NCBI GenBank assembly: GCA_021791455.1
Contig: JAJYWM010000154.1
Coordinates: 1-9,492 of the forward strand
Source of the DNA: a bacterium
GTDB lineage: Bacteria; Chloroflexota; Dormibacteria; UBA8260; Bog-877
DNA: 9,492 nt
Direction of reading: 5' to 3'
In this document: one piece after another, positions 6,438 through 9,492 of the stretch
How the letters are laid out: every line of letters starts with the position of its first letter
Numbering within the stretch: the first letter of the stretch is position 1
Position numbers and translations under genes: made by a program
The notes under the pieces: generated by a model
Database searches by the model: none
Seen by the model: only the letters and a program-made list of their open reading frames with translations
Told to the model about the DNA's origin: nothing

Positions 6438-6476
6438 GGCTACCGCTACATCTCGTACCGATCCTGGTCAGATCCC
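6438..6476 (-). repeat. Right terminal inverted repeat of the mini-element
   Basis: Reverse complement of 5454-5492 with a single mismatch. Its outer end (GATCCC, 6471-6476) adjoins the point where the tnpA fragment reading frame stops. Confidence 0.92.
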
Positions 6477-6683
6477 TTAATGGCACCCCTCGTTGCGTCT
6501 CGGGAAGTAGCCCAGGCGCTGGAAGCACTTCAACGACACGACCAGTGCCAGCAGGTGCGCATCCGAACGCGTCCGATCCCTGGCCCAGCCCACCTCGTCC
6601 GGCGTCAGGCTCAAGCCCGCCAGCTCCCTGGCCGTCACCAGCCGCTTGAAGCGCGGGTACGCAGTCCGCTCAATCGATGTCAT
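6477..6683 (-). pseudogene. tnpA: N-terminal fragment of a Tn3-family transposase (DUF4158 start)
   Basis: 68 codons from an ATG at 6683. MTSIERTAYPRFKRLVTARE, followed by TPDEVGWARDRTRSDAHLLALVVSLKCFQRLGYFPRRNE, is the characteristic opening of Tn3-family transposases of the DUF4158 subgroup, proteins of roughly 1000 residues. After NEG the frame changes character and ends at TAA three bases before the mini-element's inverted repeat, so the remaining 90% or more is absent. No continuation lies on the far side of the mini-element, where the coupling-protein gene is found instead. The fragment cannot be active. It shows that a full Tn3-family element of this subgroup once sat here and could have been related to the one that gave the mini-element. 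Confidence 0.88.
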
Positions 6684-6797
6684 CGCTGCAGGCCTGGGCC
6701 TCCTTCCACTCCGGGGCAGACCCTACCAGAAGGGCCACGTCCTGCCCAGGCCACCCGGCCAACCTCGGCTACTGCACCTTTTCGGGCTTATCTTGGC

Positions 6798-6820
6798 TGT
6801 ACCCCCAAAAGGGGTGCACA
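6798..6820. promoter_or_regulatory. Hairpin with ACCCC(C)AAAAGGGGT core, 115-137 bp upstream of the tnpA fragment
   Basis: TGTACCCCC, AAAA and GGGGTGCACA form a stem of ACCCC against GGGGT, with TGT and ACA able to pair beyond a two-base bulge. It shares TGTACCCC(C)AAAA with the hairpin upstream of tnpR. The rest of 6684-6877 holds no gene I can support; it is presumably the former tnpA leader plus the 3' spacer of the gene ending at 6878. No Tn3-like end was found there. Confidence 0.4.
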
Positions 6821-6877
6821 GGTCAGGTGCTGAGGGCCTTGCCGCCGACTGCCGTGTGGTCTGACGCGCACGACGCA

Positions 6878-7492
6878 TCAGGCGAGGAAAGTCGGGCGGT
6901 CGACAGCTCGGCGTGCTGCCTCGATGATCGCATCAGCCTCCATCTTGGAGCCGCCTTGGGCGATGCCCTTAGCTGGCCACTCGCACAGCAGAGAGATCCG
7001 TCCCGGTGGTGGTAGAGGGGAGAGCCACAGCAGATAGTTCCAGGTTCTCAGGCCCCCACCACCGCTAATGGAGAGGCTTATCTCGCCACCTGTTCCGATT
7101 CCGTCGGCGTCCAGGCTGGTCACCGATCTGCCGTCTGGAAAGATGACGCCCACTCGGAGCACGTCGTCTGGCAGATGGCTTTCAGTAGCCCCCATCCCAG
7201 GCCGGAAGCCAGAGCGGAAAGACATCGGGAAGCGGGTGGTATCCAACGGAATGTGTCCGTCGGGTGACCGCACGTCATGTGAGAGCGGCGACTCGCGCAG
7301 TCGGACAAGCAGCGTGAGAGCGAAGCCGCTTGGATAGCAGCGCGGGCGGCCGACGGCGACCGCGGCGGCGTAAGAGTGGCCGAGTATTGCCTCAAAAGCA
7401 AGTACCCCCGGAAGCAGGTTCTCGGGCGGCCACCTCCCGGGTGGGGCCGGCTCAGGCAGGGGATGGGCTGGTCGCTCTGAGAAAAAACTCAT
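6878..7492 (-). CDS. Uncharacterised protein, paralogue of the C-terminal domain of the upstream Clp N-domain protein
   Basis: 204 residues. I start at ATG 7492 because it overlaps the TGA of the upstream gene as ATGA; the frame is open further upstream but only inside that gene. There is no signal peptide or membrane segment, so it is probably cytoplasmic. The sequence aligns by eye with residues about 213-386 of its neighbour: PPENLLPGVLAFEAIL against PPDDVMPGAVAYEAVV, YPSGFALTLLVRLRE against FPVGFECAVAILTRE, FPDGRS against FADGRT, and PLPPPGRISLLCEWPAKGI against PLPPPGPIGFIFEWPALRV, then a closing helix EAARRAV against EAASRAV. The PLPPPG...EWPA signature recalls uncharacterised actinobacterial proteins. 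No catalytic residues are evident and no function is known to me. Translational coupling and homology suggest the two proteins work together, perhaps as a heteromer. Confidence 0.85.
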   Translation of the reverse strand: MSFFSERPAHPLPEPAPPGRWPPENLLPGVLAFEAILGHSYAAAVAVGRPRCYPSGFALTLLVRLRESPLSHDVRSPDGHIPLDTTRFPMSFRSGFRPGMGATESHLPDDVLRVGVIFPDGRSVTSLDADGIGTGGEISLSISGGGGLRTWNYLLWLSPLPPPGRISLLCEWPAKGIAQGGSKMEADAIIEAARRAVDRPTFLA

Positions 7493-8667
7493 GGTTCGGA
7501 TTGCTGAGACCATAGCTCGACTGCTCTGCTGGCAGCCTCCCGAATTGGACGCGACTCCATTTCCACCACTGTCCGCCCAACCCTGAGCGCAGGCCACTCG
7601 AAGATGAAGCCAATTGGACCCGGCGGTGGCAGGGGCCACACCCAGTAAACGGTCTCCGCCCCTTGCGCGCTGATGCCGCTAAAGCAACTCGTCAGCGCGA
7701 CCCCCTCCTCCGGTTGAGAATTGGTCGGCGTCGAGGGCGCATGCTCCGTTAATGCCTGGTGAGCTGTCCGCCCGTCCGCGAACCGGATGGCGAAGTCAAG
7801 CCGCTCGCCGGGGCGCCACTCCAGGTGTCCCGTGTTGGCATTCCGCTTGGGAAGGAAGAAGGGCCCTAAGACCTCACTCCTGTGCCCTCGCGGCTCCCGT
7901 GTCAAGATTGCGACGGCGCACTCAAATCCGACCGGGAAGGCCCACAATACAGAGATAGTGATCACGGCGTCCGCACTCGCCGCCACCACTGCCTCATAGG
8001 CCACAGCGCCAGGCATCACGTCATCCGGCGGCCCCGACCAAGCGCGATACCTTCTGACATCTTCGTAGGTGGGGGCTGCTCCCCTGAGTAGTGCATCTGG
8101 CCCCAAAAGGATCGACGCGCCACTTGCCCGTGGTGGACTCGACGACAGGCCAGCCCAGCGCGCGTGGCCCTCTACCCTAGTCCGCCAACTCGGTGCGCCG
8201 GGATTGGATAGCCTAGCGGGAAGTGACGCAAGCTGCTGCTTCACCTGAGCAACGCTGATTCCCAGTTCATCCAGGACGTGCACGGCGATGCCTTGGCCCT
8301 CAGCTAACAAGCCCAAGAGGATATGTTCAGGGCCGACATCCTCGGCGCCACGGACTTGTGCCTCCGTGACAGCCAAGGCGAGTACCCGGGCCACCCTCCC
8401 ACTCAGGCGCGGTCGAGCGGCGAGGCCCTGTTCACGAGTAGTGCTGCCGCGCACAGACTCGACGGCCTCCCGAACCCTGCCTCCATCGGCACCCAACCTC
8501 AACAGTGCCTCTCGGGCGAGTGAGCTTTCTTGCTGTATCAATGCCAGCAACAAATGCTGCGTGCCAACGAACGGCTCACCGTTCTGGTCCGCTTCTTTCT
8601 TAGCTAAGTCCATCGCCGAGATGGCCACCGGGCTCAGGTGCTCAGCTAGCTCTTGGTAGCCTTGCAC
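7489..8667 (-). CDS. Double Clp N-domain protein fused to an uncharacterised PLPPPG/EWPA domain
   Basis: 392 residues from a GTG at 8667, with AGGAG nine bases upstream. Residues about 7-72 and 87-150 are two Clp repeats (EPFVGTQHLLLALIQQESSLAREALLRLGAD; EDVGPEHILLGLLAEGQGIAVHVLDELGIS), like the N-terminal domain of ClpA/ClpC, which binds adaptors and substrates. No AAA+ module follows: there is no Walker A. After a linker (150-210) comes a domain of about 180 residues with MPGAVAYEAVV (218-228), VGFECAVAILTRE (246-258), WVWPLPPPGPIGFIFEWPA (342-360) and a terminal helix. The protein could therefore be a ClpC decoy, adaptor or regulator with a sensor domain; that is inference. The next gene encodes a stand-alone copy of the C-terminal domain. 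The promoter is presumably in 8668-8790, but no clear boxes were seen. Confidence 0.9.
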   Translation of the reverse strand: MQGYQELAEHLSPVAISAMDLAKKEADQNGEPFVGTQHLLLALIQQESSLAREALLRLGADGGRVREAVESVRGSTTREQGLAARPRLSGRVARVLALAVTEAQVRGAEDVGPEHILLGLLAEGQGIAVHVLDELGISVAQVKQQLASLPARLSNPGAPSWRTRVEGHARWAGLSSSPPRASGASILLGPDALLRGAAPTYEDVRRYRAWSGPPDDVMPGAVAYEAVVAASADAVITISVLWAFPVGFECAVAILTREPRGHRSEVLGPFFLPKRNANTGHLEWRPGERLDFAIRFADGRTAHQALTEHAPSTPTNSQPEEGVALTSCFSGISAQGAETVYWVWPLPPPGPIGFIFEWPALRVGRTVVEMESRPIREAASRAVELWSQQSEP

Positions 8668-8790
8668 GCTCCGACACTCCTGAAGGTTCTAGTCGGTGCC
8701 GTGCACTAGCCGCGGGCAGGCTCGCAGAGACGAAACTGCGACGTGGTAGCCTTCTCCGGCGAGGCTCGGGCCATAGTTACCGTCCACGCG

Positions 8791-8810
8791 CGCCCACCTC
8801 TAAGCGGGCG
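8791..8810 (-). terminator. Possible terminator hairpin after the last minus-strand gene
   Basis: On the minus strand CGCCCGC pairs with GTGGGCG (7 bp, one G-T) around TTAGAG, beginning about 10 bases after the stop at 8820. No T-run follows. It would separate the right-edge gene from the Clp N-domain operon. A second, weaker hairpin (CGCAG...CTGCG, 8723-8740) lies in the same spacer. Confidence 0.4.
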
Positions 8811-8819
8811 ACCACTCTG

Positions 8820-9492
8820 CTACGTAACAATAGGCCCGTCCTGATACCAGGGGTAACCCGCACTCCCATCCGGAAACACTATTTCGTAGGGGCCAGAGGA
8901 AACCTCACTTCCTTCGCTCCACAAGTCGTACTCAGTGGATCCAAGCGGCTGGTAGTACGCGTTATACACATAGCCGCCGTTACTATTGAGGTTAGCCGTA
9001 GAAGAGTTGTCTATGTGGTCAACCACCTGGTTGCACCTAGTGACATTGTCAACACTGTACGCAGTGCCGAAATCGGCGTCGAAGTACGTCTGCCCGGTAG
9101 CATAATTCTCCACATAGGCGATCCCTTGCACGTTGTTGGTATTGGCAACATTAGAAGACACATATACGCCACTCGGCAGTTGCGTATTGTAGAAGTCGAA
9201 TACCGCGCTACCACTAGCGCTGGACTCCCCGTAGAATGGCGACGGGTAGTTGCGGTAAACACTACCGAATTGCCCTATCAAGAAGCCCGACCGTAGCACA
9301 TTCCCGTTGGTGCCATAGATCGCGGCAGCGACCGTGATGGTAGTGCCGGACGGCACATTCCAAGAAGTGGGAATCGGACCATTTATGGCTGTTCCGGCGG
9401 TCGTACCACATCCTGAGGCGGTGTAAGGCGTATAGGAACTGTCCGTCGATGCGCTAGATGCTGGTGCTGGCCAAGAAGACCTAGTAGTAAGC
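8820..9492 (-). CDS. C-terminal part of an unrecognised, probably exported Ser/Thr/Tyr/Asn-rich protein; partial
   Basis: The frame is open from the window edge to a TAA at 8820, giving 223 residues. An in-frame GTG at 9356 exists, but sequence of the same character continues upstream of it (GCGTTAGTAINGPIPTSWNV), so the real start is outside the window. Composition is rich in Ser, Thr, Asn, Gly and Tyr with few Lys or Arg, typical of secreted or cell-surface proteins of Gram-positives. Two cysteines (in SGCGTT and VTRCNQV) could form a disulfide. No transmembrane segment, sorting signal or catalytic motif is seen near the C-terminus, which ends GYPWYQDGPIVT. Composition and GC resemble the secreted GH25-like gene at 649-1608 more than the adjacent Clp N-domain operon. 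I do not recognise the family. Confidence 0.7.
   Translation of the reverse strand, partial: LTTRSSWPAPASSASTDSSYTPYTASGCGTTAGTAINGPIPTSWNVPSGTTITVAAAIYGTNGNVLRSGFLIGQFGSVYRNYPSPFYGESSASGSAVFDFYNTQLPSGVYVSSNVANTNNVQGIAYVENYATGQTYFDADFGTAYSVDNVTRCNQVVDHIDNSSTANLNSNGGYVYNAYYQPLGSTEYDLWSEGSEVSSGPYEIVFPDGSAGYPWYQDGPIVT

Larger units (their letters stand above)
5454..6476. mobile_element. Resolvase-only miniature element with Tn3-like 39-bp terminal inverted repeats (1023 bp)
   Basis: Inverted repeats at 5454-5492 and 6438-6476 match at 38 of 39 positions and begin GGGATCTGACC. A hand alignment to the Tn3 38-bp end as I remember it gives about 22 matches, 9 of them in the first 10 bases. The unit contains one complete serine resolvase gene and no transposase. 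This fits a non-autonomous Tn3-derived unit that would move with a transposase supplied in trans. Five bases outside each end (gagtt, ttaat) do not match, so no target duplication remains. The left end cuts a conjugation gene, and the right end abuts a tnpA fragment. Confidence 0.75.

Noticed and set aside
3292..6476. A composite transposon formed by the IS3 and the mini-element
   Set aside because: The two elements have unrelated ends and different transposition chemistry, and the DNA between them is simply a broken conjugation gene.
6850..6880. GGTCTGACGC near 6857 as a possible second Tn3-family end
   Set aside because: Only about ten bases resemble the Tn3 end, the outer GGGG is missing and no inverted partner was seen.
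8288..8659. Plus-strand 123-codon frame opposite the Clp N-domain region
   Set aside because: Antisense to two well-formed Clp repeats; no motifs of its own.
1..9492. tRNA or rRNA genes, CRISPR arrays, retron or diversity-generating elements
   Set aside because: No cloverleaf-like or rRNA-like sequence, regularly spaced repeat-spacer array or reverse transcriptase motif was found on either strand.

Overview
The window comes from a high-GC bacterium, most likely an actinobacterium or a related Gram-positive phylum such as Chloroflexota or Dormibacterota. This is inferred from GC-rich codons, an actinobacterial-style conjugative coupling protein, a Clp N-domain protein carrying a C-terminal domain I associate with actinomycetes, and lipoprotein or secreted proteins with Thr/Ser/Pro-rich linkers. 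It reads as an accessory region rebuilt by several rounds of mobile-element insertion, not as core chromosome.

Left part (1-2855, genes on the minus strand). At the edge is the catalytic domain of a serine resolvase/invertase with iterated 13-bp repeats upstream. It follows a two-gene operon joined by an ATGA overlap: a lipoprotein with seven Asp-box (BNR/Ycf48-like) repeats, then a secreted protein resembling a GH25-like (DUF1906-type) TIM barrel. Bases 2856-3291 hold nothing I recognise.

Middle part (3292-6683). A complete IS3-family element (IS51-like group, 3292-4620) has orfA, orfB, a T TTT TTA frameshift site and imperfect terminal repeats. To its right, on the plus strand, lie the 3' end of an unknown gene and a damaged VirD4/TraG-type coupling-protein gene. 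That gene is cut at 5454 by a small element (5454-6476) bounded by 39-bp, 38/39-identical inverted repeats resembling Tn3-family ends. The element carries a complete tnpR-type resolvase but no transposase. The first 67 codons of a Tn3-family transposase (DUF4158 start) abut its right end. Neither the IS nor the mini-element has an obvious target duplication, so both junctions have probably been rearranged.

Right part (6684-9492, minus strand). A two-gene operon joined by ATGA encodes (i) a double Clp N-domain fused to an uncharacterised C-terminal domain with a PLPPPG...EWPA motif and (ii) a stand-alone paralogue of that domain. This duplicated pair is the best candidate for an undescribed system here. 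The window ends in the C-terminal part of another Ser/Thr/Tyr/Asn-rich, probably exported protein of visibly lower GC (47% in one hand-counted 60-base line, against 77% in a line of the coupling-protein gene).
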